From: Carnegiea gigantea
Taxonomy: Eukaryota; Streptophyta; Magnoliopsida; Caryophyllales; Cactaceae
Reading direction: 5' to 3'
NCBI GenBank assembly: GCA_029747015.1
Contig: JAKOGI010000329.1
Coordinates: 439,501 to 503,500, forward strand
DNA: 64,000 nt
Below the pieces are notes generated by a model. The model did no database searches and was not told the origin of the DNA. It was given only the letters and a program-made list of their open reading frames with translations. This document shows, in pieces, positions 22,791 to 35,040 of this stretch (position 1 is its first letter; each line of letters opens with the position of its first letter). The translations under genes were made by a program, and so were the position numbers.

Positions 22791-25125
22791 TGATGGAGAT
22801 GACCACTACCGTAAGTGCACGGGTAGTCGTTATATAGATGAAAGATATCGTTCCTCAGGGACTAATGTAATCTATCGAGTTTTGTCTATCAGAATATGCT
22901 AAGTAAAATTTTAATTCAAAGGGTTTGATTTAACAACTTCTAATTTACTAATTTTAAAATTAGTTAAGGAAAAATATGTCCAGAAATTCATGTAGTTATG
23001 AAAGTTGATTGGATCAAAATGATGAACATGTGCTTTTATCTAATTGGTTAATCTCGAGGAACTACAATCTATCCAAAAATTTAGTCTATTCTTTAGAACT
23101 CAACCAAATTTGCCAAAACTAACCAAAAGTCGTTCTTTTGAACTAATTTGTTTTAATCAAAGTTAATTATCTTCGATCACTTTCTAGTCCCCCTAACATG
23201 CAAAATTCTCTTTCGAGATGAAGTTATGCTAGGTTTTATCAAGCAGTCTAATAACTAAATGTCACCTTTCAATTTTTCACCCGATTGTTTTAAGTGTGCA
23301 GGCCAATTTTGGCCAAAAATTTACTCACAACTTGATAATCACTCGATAGAACAAAATCAAACCAATCATGAAAATGAGCACAATCCTTTAAATTAAAACA
23401 TAATCCAACAAAAATTAAACTACGCGTGCATAATTAAATTAAACATCTAACTACTCTAAAATGATAAATCTAATGAAAAAAAGAGAAGAGAAGAGAGAAG
23501 AATTTGCTTAGCCAAAATGCGTGCTTGAATCTTTTGATTGCAGAACCCGATCCTACTTCCTCACGAATCTTCTTCTTCTACTTACCCTCAACTCTCTCTA
23601 AGATCCTAATCTATTGAGGAGAGGAAAAGGAATGGAATAGGATGTGTGTTGAAATGAGGGTAAGAGCCCTTTTTATAGCAAAACTGCTGGTAGCCAAACA
23701 GTTACGCGAATAAATAACATTTAAAACTGCTTGGAAGTTAAAAAGTCGTGTGAAAATAATCAGCCTCGTGGGAAAGAGGTCCACCACGGACTGTGGCCTT
23801 TACCATAGGCTGACCATGGTGTCCACTGCCTCGGTATTCTTTTATTTTTCTCTTTCTTCCGCGGGCATGGTGGCTGGGGGCATCCATGCTGAGTCATAAA
23901 GATGACTTTTAAAGGTGAATTCTTAATCAAAAAGGTCTTCAAACCTAGAAAAGTAATCAAAGCACTATACCCAAGTATAAAACGGGATTTTTGGGGTAAA
24001 ATGTAAGCGTAAAACTTATGAATCCCTTAAAAATGCATCAAAATGGCTCTAAAATTATATGCTCTATGGGTCATTATCTGGAGATTGCTCTGTGTTTAGC
24101 TAAACTTAAGTCACTCTAGCTCAAGCAATCTAGTCCATGGTCTAGGACACTTTGAGTGAAGGTGCTAGTTCAACTGAATGCCTAGTGTTTGTTTTACAAG
24201 CCTACATTCTTCTATCTAATTAATGAAGTAATTAGAACTTACTTAGGAGTAACTTAATTCATTTTAAATAGCTTATAACATAGCTATTTGATAATGGAAG
24301 TTACTCCAAAACTTTTAGAAAGCTCAAGGAAACAGAATTAGCCACGCAGCATACCCTGCAAGGTTCTCAATCCAGTAGGTTTAGTTTTGAGAGTATGCTT
24401 AACCTACATGATGCAATAACCTTTTGGCAAGTTTTAGGACTTGAAAGAGCGTCAAAACTATTAACTGAAGTGACTATAAAGTTATAAAATTAGATTTGTT
24501 TGCCCCAAGTTTTATCGAGCTTAAAATCACTAGAAATTCCTTTGATCCATTGGATTTTAGGCTGCTACCCATCTTCTTCTGCCCAGGGAGTCCTCAAGGT
24601 TTGAAGCTATAACTTGCACCCATTGGCCATTATTGGCAGAGCTAGGATGCTATATTAGCTTGCCACCTCATTGGGTCAGATTAGCAAATAAAAGAGGTGT
24701 CAAAATTAGGTTGATTACTTTGCTATTAAGTTAATATTTTTAGTATTCTTTGTAAATTAGTTTAGTCATTGAGTGGAGTGAGGCTTGCTTTAAAAGCCTA
24801 ATTTTCACCTGCATGTGATCTATTGTTGAATGAGTGAAAGTTGAGAAAAACTCCTTTCCCTTAACATTCACTCTAGCTTATCCCTATCTTAGGCTAGATT
24901 AGGTGATGATTTAGTGAGTCTTGGTTGCCAGTTATTGGTGCGTCTTATCCAGTTTGTAGCCAAGGGCCCTGAATCTTAGTTGGTGGTGAGTCTTATCCTT
25001 CTTAGATTCAGTTTTTATTGTTATAAGTGTGGTTAGTTTAGCAATGATTCAATCTGATATGTGAGTGTGAGTTGTTCTTGTTGTTTGCCACTCAATTCCT
25101 TATTGCTTTACCAGTTTATCCATCA
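22791..25125 (+). repeat. 3' LTR of the Met-primed gypsy element, split by a solo LTR
   Basis: The LTR starts TGATGGAGA at 22791 and is interrupted after base 22799. It resumes at 24085 after the second TSD copy and ends TTTATCCATCA at 25125. Beyond the break it holds about 40 bp (TTGCTCTGTGTTTAGC to CAAGCAAT) that the 5' LTR lacks. Confidence 0.85.
22800..24079 (-). mobile_element. Solo LTR, minus orientation, inside the 3' LTR
   Basis: GGAGA at 22795-22799 is repeated at 24080-24084, a perfect 5-bp TSD. On the minus strand the insert runs AGATAATGACCC to GGTAGTGGTCA, so the first base of an expected TGATAATGACCC has probably mutated T to A. The body aligns by eye to the reverse of 8307-9639 (for example the GATTGGTTTGATTT and TTGGGTTTGAAAGAATAGA-like blocks). 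The 1280 bp are non-coding. Confidence 0.85.
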
Positions 25126-28100
25126 ATGTCATAAGGTATAAGCTATTCAGGATAGGGAATCTTTCTTTAAAGAAAGAGGTGACCATTAATTTACTAAAAA
25201 TGCTCATGTTCTGAAGAAATCTCAATCTCTGCTTATTACAACAGGAGCGCAAAACATCTAGGGCCATGGCAGAAAAAAATGCTTTTTTGTTTTGTGGTGC
25301 CTAGAGTAGCATCTAGTTTAGAATAAAGAATAAAGTTATCTCCTACAATGACGTAGGCGTTAATTATCTACGAAAATATAAGAAAGACCTTGTCTGGCAT
25401 AATGAGTGAGTGCCCATATGGAAAGGTTGAGAATATAGATCCAGTATCTACTCTTAACTTTGCAGTCATAATTCAGACGAAGAGTCATGAATCTAGAATG
25501 GAGATGAGATTGGAGGTTATGATGATTACGAAGAATTAGTAAAGTGGATGAATGGTTTATCCATGCCTAGTTTTATAAGAATTGAACAATAGAATACTTC
25601 TTTCTCCTGAAACACAAGGTTCCATTTTCACATTCCTCTGGCCTGGTGTGCCTTTGCAAGTTTTCAAGCTAACCAATCTTTATTTTTCTTTTTCTTCGGA
25701 AGATCAAAGGATCCAATGGAAATGAATCTTTACAACGTAGGCTCTTGAAGTTACTTATGTCTCCAAAATGGAATCAACCCCATCATAGCTCAAGATTTAG
25801 GATAAGTCTAAATTTTTAAGGTAGGCTTTAGGATTATGGTGCCAAAGGAAGGGAATTACTGCGAAGGATAAAATAACCCTTATGAAATCCCCAAGTGTGC
25901 ATGGTAATGAAGTTAGTGTTAATCAGCAATTTCTTTCTTTCTTTTTTCTTCTTTTTTTCAATTTTTTTTTATATTTTTCAATTTTTTAGCCTTTTTACTT
26001 TTTTCTCTTTTTTCCCTTTTCCATTTCAATTGGACCGTTTGGTTTGAAGTCCCTTTCTTTTACTACTAATTTTGATGTGATCTATGACAAACTCACATTC
26101 CTTGTTGAACTGGATCTAGTTATGAAAGAAATAGGCTAATTTGAATGTTCAAAGGGTTCCAAGTGGTGATTTATCATGTTTGATAAAGATAATAATCTTG
26201 GTTACCAATGAAGGCCACTTATCCTGGGTTTGTCCTTTAAAGCGACAAGACTTATTACACAAGAATTTCTGATCTTTCCATTTTGAAGATAACTGATTGG
26301 AATCGTTACTTCCTTTTTTATTTTAGTTCTCTCCTTCTACATTTTCATTGCTCTCCTTGTTTTCAAGGTGCCCGTTCATTTTTTTAGCCCTAAATTCATC
26401 ATTGGACAAGAGCATTCTTGCAAAGGAATGGAAAAAATTGATAGTGTTAGGAATTATGAAATTGTTGAAATTTTAAGATTTAGGCTAAAAAAAAGGAAGG
26501 TTAGTGGATAAATGAACTCTTTGACTTCAGTTATAAAACTGATTTTAAGGAATTGGTGGTGCTCATTGGATCCTCTATTGTGGAGTTATACAGTGAGCTT
26601 AGTGGTTAAAGTATAAAATTAAAGGGATTTTACTAATATGTTTAGTCTCTTATCTCACTATCCTAGGCAGATGGGAGAGCCCTTTCTAAGCAATTATGCA
26701 AATTCATTCTAAGTTCTTAGGTTTAGTATTAAAGACTAGCCCAAGATGGGTCAATTTGGCATAACCTAAAGTGACCCTTTTTTCATCTTTTATGGTATTT
26801 GAGGTGATTCCCTGAATGACCTAAAGGAATTTTTAAGCTTAGGGTTCTTAACTCCTTGTCTAAAATCCATACCTAGAGTTTTGCGCTCATGGATTTTGCA
26901 ATCACTTCACTAAGATGTCCTGTTATTGACTTACTTATGGGCTCGCCATTAGGAGGAATTTTTATTAGCCTGTATTCTAAGCTTCCTCTCTCTCATCTTC
27001 CTTACCCTGAGCAATATGGTGATAGTTTGAAAGTAGGAATGCAATGGAGGAGGGTAATGGAACATAAAGATCAATGGTCTTAGACATAGGTTGAGAAAAA
27101 TGTCATGTCAAAAGGGGACAATGGCTTGAAGGTTTAGGCTAGGTTTGACGGGATGGTCAAGATGATGTATTTGTACTATTGGTTTTAGATGAAATTCGGC
27201 CTTACTTTTGATAGGTTCTAATTTGGGCTTGGATAGTTGGCCCATGGGCCTAAGCTAGGTCTAAGTCTATCTTAGATGAATCGTGGACCTATACAACGCC
27301 CAAATATGACTTTGATTTGGTTTGTCTAGAACGACATAGTTTAGGAATATAGATGGACCTAGATGGATTCATGCATGGATCCGATACCTACATGATACAT
27401 GGAAAACATGCAAAACGTAGTCTACTCTATAAAACCAAGTATATTCAAAAGGGACATTGAAAGGGACAATTGGTTTGCTATAAAGCGGTTTTCAAAACGC
27501 CCTCAAATAATTCATGGAGAGAGAACCATTTGAATCCATAGGTTCTAACCAAGGATCTTATTTCAGGAGAAAAGTACTATATTGTGGTAGAATGCAACAT
27601 GATATCACCCATCACCACTAATGACCTCAACTAATTAAGTGAGAAATGAATGGCCACATTGAAAGAAAGCAGCCATGCAACATACTAAATACAATAATAG
27701 TAAATTAAAACATCAATTTAAACAAGGGAAATGACTAAGTTAAATATTTATAGTGGGTGGGGATTAATTCGAAAGGTTACATTTTTGGAATTAAATAAAG
27801 CTAAACAAAAGTAAGAAGGAAGGGAAAAAGATAAAGGTGGCATTAAAAGATTAGTGCCCTTAAGCTACCTAACTAAGTGACTTACCCTGGATTGAGTATA
27901 TTGATCCTTAATTTGCGCCTTAAAGGGCTTTGGGAATAGATTTGAGAAGGTTTGGTTAGCTTCTTTGAGCCTCTCAATATTATTTTAGAGATTCTATGAG
28001 GTTTATGTTCTGTGTTCGCAGGATAGTTGAGGGGCTGGATTTATTACTATAGAAAGCGCGGGTTTCCTAAGGTTTCTTATGAGTTGGTGCTATGTGGCCT

Positions 28101-28240
28101 AGGTTTTTTATTGACTTAGGTCAACGGCTAGGGTTTTAAGGAGATTGGGAAGAAAGGAGGCAATGGATCAGAATCTATTAGGCATGAGCGCCGCTGAGTT
28201 AATAGGCTGGGCTGCAGACATTGCATTTTTGTTCGGCCGT
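25126..28240. other. No gene seen; diffuse old repeat DNA
   Basis: I found no domain. T-rich low complexity lies at 25925-26000. A GGCCCATGGGCC palindrome lies at about 27239-27250. The segment 27400-27440 has CTATAAAACC, a TATA-like site. The 64-codon open frame at 26889-27083 shows no motif. Nothing here can be named. Confidence 0.4.
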
Positions 28241-28660
28241 AACATTCACATCTGACTTTTGATTGGGTGATTTTTTTTCTTTAATTTGCTTTAGTTTTTA
28301 ATGAAATTGATGTCATAATTTTTAAATAATTGTGGAAGAGGACATAAGTAAAACGGAAAACATGTGTCATTAAAATGCATGTCTCAATAATAGACTTATA
28401 TCCTTTCCGTTGCTTACCATATTTTTGTGCATAGTATGTGATTAAAAAACTTATTCAATGAATAATATTAATATCTAAGCTAAATAGTTTTGTGCAGCCA
28501 AGAGTGACATGAAATATATGGAACGAATCTCAACTAGATGTTGAACACTGTCCATTTGTTGCGTATTTGTGGACTTTTTAGGCCCGATTAGTCTTTTAGG
28601 GGCATCTTTGGGTTTGGATGTGTGGGTTATGGGATGCTGGAACATTTCATAGAAGACTAA
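28241..28660. other. AT-rich spacer without genes
   Basis: This is AT-rich non-repetitive-looking DNA before the host-gene fragment. No open frame or motif is supported. Confidence 0.4.
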
Positions 28661-28661
28661 A

Positions 28662-28798
28662 CGAGTGTATCACAACATTTTAGAGCTCTACATTTCAATA
28701 TTTGGGGTTCACCAAGTCTTATTCGATCCATTTATTGTCTTTGGGCATTTCATAAAAGGAAACACCTTTGAGGTGTCTATAATGTTGTGATACACTCG
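28662..28798. repeat. Perfect 18-bp inverted repeat
   Basis: CGAGTGTATCACAACATT at 28662-28679 is the exact reverse complement of AATGTTGTGATACACTCG at 28781-28798, with a loop of about 101 bp. The right arm runs into the first codons of the NOSIP-like fragment. Two related CATTTCATA-A words lie near 28643 and 28746. Confidence 0.85.
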
Positions 28799-28984
28799 AA
28801 GAACAACAACGACCTCAATTGTTTCGCATATGATGAGCGTTTTGACGAAGATTCAATTAAACCCTTTGATGGTTGTTGTCTTTGCTTGAAGGCCCTCATC
28901 GATCCTCGCTCTTACACTAAAGGGGATGTCTTTCACAAGGAGTGCATTCTTAGATGCTTGCTTGCTCAAAAGAAGCATATCCAG
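28790..28984 (+). pseudogene. NOSIP/CSU1-like E3 ligase first-exon fragment
   Basis: The peptide HSKNNNDLNCFAYDE, then DSIKPFDGCCLCLKALIDP and KECILRCLLAQKKHIQ matches the N-terminal zinc-finger/U-box region of plant NOSIP homologues (Arabidopsis CSU1 type), nuclear ubiquitin ligases of roughly 300 residues. About eleven residues between YDE and the ER-x-x-DSIKPFD block are missing. In the finger, the CCLC pair is kept, but the later Cys, His and Cys ligands read Tyr, Asp and His (RSYTKGDVFHKEC), so zinc binding should be lost. The frame leaves the match after KKHIQ, where the family may have an exon boundary. No later exons were found by 30000. It is a dead gene fragment, possibly carried here by a transposon. 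Confidence 0.7.
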
Positions 28985-30849
28985 GAGTTCATTCAGTTTC
29001 TCATTCCATTTGGACATTTGTTTATTTTTTAATTGCGAGATTTCGAATTTGGTTGCTTGGTTGGCTTTTTCTAATTTTAATTTGAGATTTGGGATTGATT
29101 ATGGAGATTTGATAAATATCTAGATGATTTAGCTTGGACGGTTTGAGTTTTCATGTATAATGTTTTATCCATCTGTTAGAAATTATAAAACTCTTGATCT
29201 AATTTTGGAATTTCTTTACATATCTCTCTTCATGCTTAATCCTGCTGGGGCTTTTAAGCCTGTCATTGAATATACATGTTACCAAAAAATTGCCATACTA
29301 CAAAGTAACTATCAACACAACTTTCATTCCTTTCCTTTTTTGGATTTTTTTTTTTTTTTTTGGGTGAAGATGCATGTTTCTAAACTTTGCTGAAAATGTT
29401 GTATCTCTAGTAGGCTCCCTCATTGGAAGGCTTTGTTCCCCTTTCCTTTCTTACTGACAAGTAGCTATCAACACCACTTTCAATCTTTTTTTTCTGGTCT
29501 GGGTGTCCATGTGTGGGGTTGTGATGCTGAGTTCAATGACATAGGTTCAATTCCTATTTCTCGTTTGCGTAGGACGTTGATAATATTGATTATGTGGCAG
29601 AAAAAGTGGATCACCATGGTGCAGTCATTGCATTGCATGCAGTACTGGCACAATTGATGCCTTGAAGTACATTAATGCCCTGCACATGTGTTGTTTTAAT
29701 CCGCCTAGTTTTTATATTGTCTTTTTTGTTCCTACTTTCCTTAACAAGTTTGAATATGAAAGTAATAGGATCAGTCACTCATGAGGTAATAATCATAAGA
29801 GAAACATGCCATGGATTATTTTGCTCGAATGGAGTTTCATTTTTATTGGTGCAAGCAAAGTCATCAAATATGATTCTAGGTGAGAATTACTATTCTAGTG
29901 AAGCCCCCCCCCCCCCTCCCCCCAAAAAAAAAAAATCATATTCCTCTCTTTTTAAGTTCATATTGATTCACATATCATCTATTTGGATGTACCTTTCAAC
30001 AAGCTCAACGACTAAAAATAAAAGAAACTAAAAGACCTGCACTATGTACTTTGCAAACATGGATTTTTGTAATTAGAAATGTGGATATTGGTATGACAAT
30101 CACCATAGTTGGTAGCATGACAGTTTGCCCTGCCAGTTGTAGACCTAAAAATGGCGCCTCGAGTTCTATAAAACGCCCAATATGTAATTTAAATTTCAAT
30201 CTGTATATTTGGGGACCCATCAGGTTAATCTACAATTTAGGGAAAACGAAGAAACAAAAAAGCAAAAAAAAAAAAAAAAAAAAAAAAAGAAAAAAAGGAG
30301 AGGGAAACCCGGCCCATTACGGCTAAACTGGTCGGGTCCATTAGCTAGGAACATAGCCGGGTTCTTTAGGCTTCTTCTTCGTGTCCACGACCTATTTCAA
30401 AGGTGGAGTTTTAATCATACTAATATGTCCATATATATTAAGCTTTGGAATTGGTCTCCATTCTCTAATCAGCTTGTCTCACCCTTTAAGCACCGTAAAA
30501 GTGGGGCTAGCCCTAGGGGTTATAGAGGTAGAGAAATTGATACGAATATAGACAAAAAAATTAAGGGGAAAGAGATTGAAATATACTGCGAGAAGCACAA
30601 CATAGGTTGGGAATATAAAGAAGCATTAAAGGTGAGAAATTGGTCAGTTATGAAAGGAAGTATCAATCTTCTATGTTCCCAAATAGATCAGGTGGGTCAT
30701 CCTGAGTGCATGACAACTATCCTTCCTTCTCTCTTTCTTTTCTATTATTCAAATCACTTTTTTCAATTCCTTTGGAATAACAATGTACTTTTCATTTTAT
30801 TCTCTGACTGGTTGATACCAATATGTTGGGTGCCTATGTTTTATGCATA
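28985..30849. other. No gene; homopolymer tracts
   Basis: Possibly intron-like or flanking DNA of the NOSIP fragment, but no exon is recognised. Homopolymers are a C-run with one T at 29904-29923, followed directly by 12 A (29924-29935), and a run of 25 A at 30264-30288. The long open frame from 30209 to 30850 owes its start to the A-run (poly-Lys) and has no family look. Confidence 0.45.
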
Positions 30850-31130
30850 ATTAGATTTTAAATTCCCCCATTGATTAGAGGCCCTCAGTGGTGGCGAACA
30901 GTGATGTTATACACTTCATTATGTGGTCATACCTTTACCCTCAAATCTAGATCTTTGGTTCGACTCTATGGAAAGATGGTCCCTACTTCAAGGATTAGTC
31001 GCGGGCTTTTAAAAATCTTTTTAAAATGAACATTTTGGCATACATTTTGATTTATTATTTGTTTTAGAGAGTAAACATTTTTTCATAAGTTTTTTTCCCT
31101 AAAAAATCCACTGATGACTCTATTCTTTTT
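30850..31130 (+). repeat. Dispersed repeat, LTR-end or leader of a Tat-like element
   Basis: It resembles 78-400 in order and spacing: TTGATTAG, CAGTGGTGGCGA, AATCTAGATC, GATGGTCC, then a GACTCTATT word (31112-31120 here, about 362-370 there). TGATGACTCTATTC here resembles the TGGCGACTCC-type stretch at the LTR/internal junction of plant Tat/Ogre elements. No clean LTR border could be set. Confidence 0.4.
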
Positions 31131-32960
31131 AATGAACTCAATTTTATTGATTTATTCTGCTTATTTTCGCAGCTAATATTTCGGTTAGGGAAGTAGGGAT
31201 GGATGCTAGAACTTGAATAGGCTCTATGACCCAAGCAGCCTCCGACTGTTTAGGACAGGAAGCCTGGTCGTGCACTAACCCAAGCCTAGATGAGTTTGGG
31301 ATCTGTACCTTGGTTGACTTAAATTCTGCCTATTTATAGTGAAAATAAATTAAATAAGAAGAGTAAAATCACATGATTACTACCAGCAAGCCTAACCATT
31401 CGCTGTGGACCTCACCTAGGGTTTTAGGTCGTGGCCCTTAGAAGGGTGACCCCAGTAGGAAATTTTTTTTAAAGAAGACAAGGTTTTAAATTAATATGAA
31501 AAATTATTTTAATTACACTTGGATCAGGCACCCTTGTATTAAAGGTATTAACCCACTAGGATTACCAGTGCCTATAGGTTAAGCTCTGTCATTTACCTAC
31601 ATAGGAAAATAGTTGCTCACCCAATGGGTGCAATAGCCCTCCAATCGAGCGGGCAACTATTTCGCCCACTAGTGATGCACTTTACATAATCCATATAATA
31701 TTTGGGAAAGCCACTGAGTGTTCTAGTCCAGCCATGCAACCTACGGATGCCAAAGGATTTAGGTGGCAAGAACGACTGTTCTAAACCTTATTAAACCGTC
31801 ATAAGCTAGAACCTTGGTCCAGTATATAACTAATCTATGCGCTTGTAATGTGTTCTCATGAAACCCAAGCCACCATCAGCTCTAGGACTTATGCAATGAT
31901 GATTTAGATCTTAAAAGTGCCCAGGTTTGAAAGTTAAAGTCTAGTAACATGGGTTAAGGACCAAGCAAGTTTTGGGCCAATTGAGTTCCAAGGGCTCCTA
32001 ACTCAAACCGAACTGGTTCTAGCCATAGTTTACGTCATGTAAGTAATAACAGTGATCCAATACAGTCAAAAAATAGCCCGATCAGGGTATCAAATGCACA
32101 AATATAATGGTTTGCATGATGCTACGCGTCTAGCTAAGTGGGTAGAAGTTGAGTATGCTTTGGGGCCATAGACATTCGATTAGGAACCTGGTTGGGATCC
32201 CGGAAGTCTGCATGCATATCAGCATTTTGAAAAGGAATCCACTATGGGATCCAACAGGAACCTGACTGGGATCATAGTAGAGGGCTCCCAGCCCACATCA
32301 ATTTGTTTGTCTTGGGTCTCAAGTAGCTTTGCATTCATAACATGAAGTTAGTGGTTGTGCTCTCAGCAGTGGGTGTTAGCTCATGAGCGAACATGGTTTG
32401 TTATGCGTCTTCACTTTCCTTTAGAAAAAAAGAAAGAAGTATTAATAATCTAGTGCTGAGCACTTTTCATTATCAATCAAGATAATGAATACAAAGAAGG
32501 TATAGGAGCAGAGTCTAAAAACAGAAAGGTTGCTATCCGAGATGAAGTCGGGTAAACTACAACTGTGAGGTCGAACTCAAACCCAAGGTCCAACCCCTCA
32601 CCCATCCCGATGGCATTAGCTTAGGCAACTTCTAATTATTTAACTAAGCAAGATTAACTTGTCCACCAAAGCCACATTTGGAGAAACGATAACCTAATCC
32701 CTCTAGGAAAATGAATGATAATCTTTGGTGATGAGAATCTCATACCAGGAGTTGGTGCAACAATACCGTATACCTTACTACCACTTGCCTACATAAGTAC
32801 ACACCCTTTGTTTTGGTTAATAATAGGTCAACTAGGAACATATGTACCTAGAGAACTATAAGAAGGTTGGGAATCAAAAAATATAAAGTTATCCAAACCT
32901 ACTATGTACTTAAGGGCTTACGATAACCCAAAGAAGGTTGTTCTAGACACTATTCCCTTT
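31131..32960 (+). other. 5' interior of a Tat/Ogre-like gypsy element
   Basis: A TTATTTTCGCAG word at 31162-31173 looks like a 3' splice site, which would fit Tat/Ogre elements, several of which carry introns. Text such as GGTCGTGGCCC near 31420 and the repeated AACCTG-CTGGGATC words near 32190 and 32262 belong to a non-coding or long-dead gag region. I could not read any gag domain. Confidence 0.35.
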
Positions 32961-32969
32961 CTTGTTTAT

Positions 32970-34970
32970 GCAGATCGCATTGAAAGGAATTTGTAATTCG
33001 AAGTTTTGGATACTTCAGCTACTTTAACCTACTCTTACAGTGCCCTTGGCATAATGAACACTAAGCAGTACCATCCATACTACACCAGCAAGGAAGGATA
33101 ATGATGACAAGACAGGTGGTCACTATTGACGGGGTTGATCAGTTTGCTATCATTACTAACAAGGGGCACGTGCTGCAAATAGAACATACTCAAGATGATG
33201 AGGAGCTCCATAATTTTGAAAAAGTAGTGATTTTATAAAAGTATCAAGAACCTTTTGACTTCGATCCACATTCAAACTTGTCAATGCTATTATCTAGAAA
33301 TGGGGATACTTTTTAGGACATGCTGTAAGAAGAAGAGTGCACAGGAAAACCAGTTTCCCCTTAACTCAAAAAGATAACTGCAAGTTTCGACTAGAATGCT
33401 AACCCACTGTAGGGAAGTGGCTTGGCTAGACAGGAAGAATAGTCCTGAAAAGTTGCTGCTAGAAAGGGAAACCATGAGTACTATGCCATGAAGTCTTACT
33501 GCTCGCTCTTGATGGATAGTTTTCTATGCGAGGGTGTCAATATCCCCTATTATGGCTTCCCTGTATGACACTATGTGGAAGAGAAGGGAATTTGGGTACC
33601 TAGAGTTGAAATGTTCAACGATTGCCAACTGTTATGAGAGGAGGGATTTACTGTAGCAAAGGACTAGTCTATACCAGACTGGATTAATTTGGCTAAGATC
33701 AATGTTTCGGGATACTATCTGAGCAGGATTATAGGAACTAAGAGGACCCATATATTATTCTCTCCCAGGACATGTCCAACGATGGCTTTGGTCCTACAAA
33801 ATTCATCACCGAATTGGGCATATAGCACCACAAGCAAGTCATTTGGATAGTTGCAGAAGAGGGAAAGATATTCATGGTAGCTTTTAGAGGGAATTCACAA
33901 GAGTCTAGCATATGATCTGGGAAAAGAGTCTAAAATATAGTCTTCAATTTCTCCTTCCACACATTCACCATTAGATTTACTTACATTTGATTTCAATAAA
34001 ATGAGCTCTTTTGCTTAAGGCCTGCCTCATTCTCCTTGCTTCAAATGATTTGCTTATGGTATACTATAAATAAATATATAATCCCAAAAGACTTGATCAA
34101 AGTAGTGAAAGATCAAGAAAATCAAACCTATGTAATTGAGGATACAATATTAATTAACTTGGGGACTCGAGAAGAACCCCAGGAGCTTCCAATACAGAAG
34201 TATTTAACTCCCAAAATGCAAGAAGACATGACTTCACACTCATGGGAATTCATCGATTTCTTTGCTTGATCTTACAAACACATGTTTGCCATTGATTGAG
34301 ACATAGTCAGCCATTAGATTCCTCCTTATCAAGGTACCAGATAGTGAAGCAAAAATTTCACTGAATGAGACCAAAGTAGGCTTTAAAGATAAAAGAGAGG
34401 TTTGGAAATAGTTGGATGCATGCTTCATCAAGGTTGCACAATACCCTCAGTTCTAAGTCCAAAAGATGACTTTTTACTACCGATAGATGTCCTGAGGGAA
34501 AACAACATTGAACATGTCCTTTCTTTCTTAGAGGGTTATTCCAGCTACAATTAGGTGAAAATTGCAGAGGAAGACATAAAAACTACCTTTATTACCCCTT
34601 AGGAAATGCCATTCGGTTAAAAAAAAAAAACACAGGGCAACTTATCAAAGGACAACTATACTCTATTACATTACTTAAAGTATAAGGAAGCAAAGGTGCA
34701 CAAAGATGATAGGATCATAAAATATGAAAGTTGCGCTTAGGGATCTACAAGGGGGAGATACGATTCTGAAATAAATTAGGGGCCTAATTTACGACCCTAG
34801 GAAAATTTATGCCTAACTGACAAGGGCCATATATCATAAAAACTATTTACTAAATGGGGCAGTGAAGCTAATGGACATGGATGGAGAGGAATTTGCGCAA
34901 TGCACTAATCTCAACGAACTAAAGAGGTATTACGCTTAGCACTCTTATCCATTCCCAGCCCCCATAATAG
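32970..34970 (+). pseudogene. Tat/Ogre-like gypsy pol remnant with internal deletions
   Basis: Several coding islands remain. One at about 33480-33830 reads LLMDSFLCEGVNIPYYGFPV and WVPRVEMFNDCQLL; its function is unknown to me. The island at 34036-34269 has LINLGTREEPQELPI and SHSWEFIDFFA, the stretch that precedes RT in Tat/Ogre pol (usual DVFAWSY), with a stop where Trp should be. The RT core is nearly all lost; short pieces lie at 34460-34620. The last island (about 34840-34940) reads GAVKLMDMDGEEFAQ and ELKRYYA, the C-terminal end of integrase. So most of RT, RNase H and integrase has been deleted. Confidence 0.65.
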
Positions 34971-35040
34971 GCTTCGAAACGAAGAAGAACTAATGATGCA
35001 AAATTCCCTATTGTAGAGCCCATATCGGGTTCGTAAAGCC

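Larger units (their letters stand above)
17410..25125 (+). mobile_element. Decayed Ty3/gypsy element with Met-tRNA PBS
   Basis: Two homologous LTRs, 17410-18409 and 22791-25125 (the latter split by a solo LTR), both begin TGATGGAGA and the left ends TCTCCATCA. A Met-type PBS and a purine tract AAGGGGAGGA are in the expected places. The interior encodes gag, retropepsin, RT, RNase H and integrase in the Ty3/gypsy order, all with many stops. The flanking pentamers CTGTG and ATGTC agree at only three of five bases, so no clean TSD survives. The clade is uncertain; RT and integrase look like a chromovirus-type pol. Confidence 0.88.

Noticed and set aside
30209..30850. 213-codon plus-strand open frame starting with poly-Lys
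   Set aside because: The start lies before a run of 25 A, the product has no motif or family look, and codon use is like the surrounding non-coding DNA.
28985..30850. Further exons of the NOSIP-like gene
   Set aside because: I looked for the later Glu-rich, RING-like and C-terminal blocks and found none.
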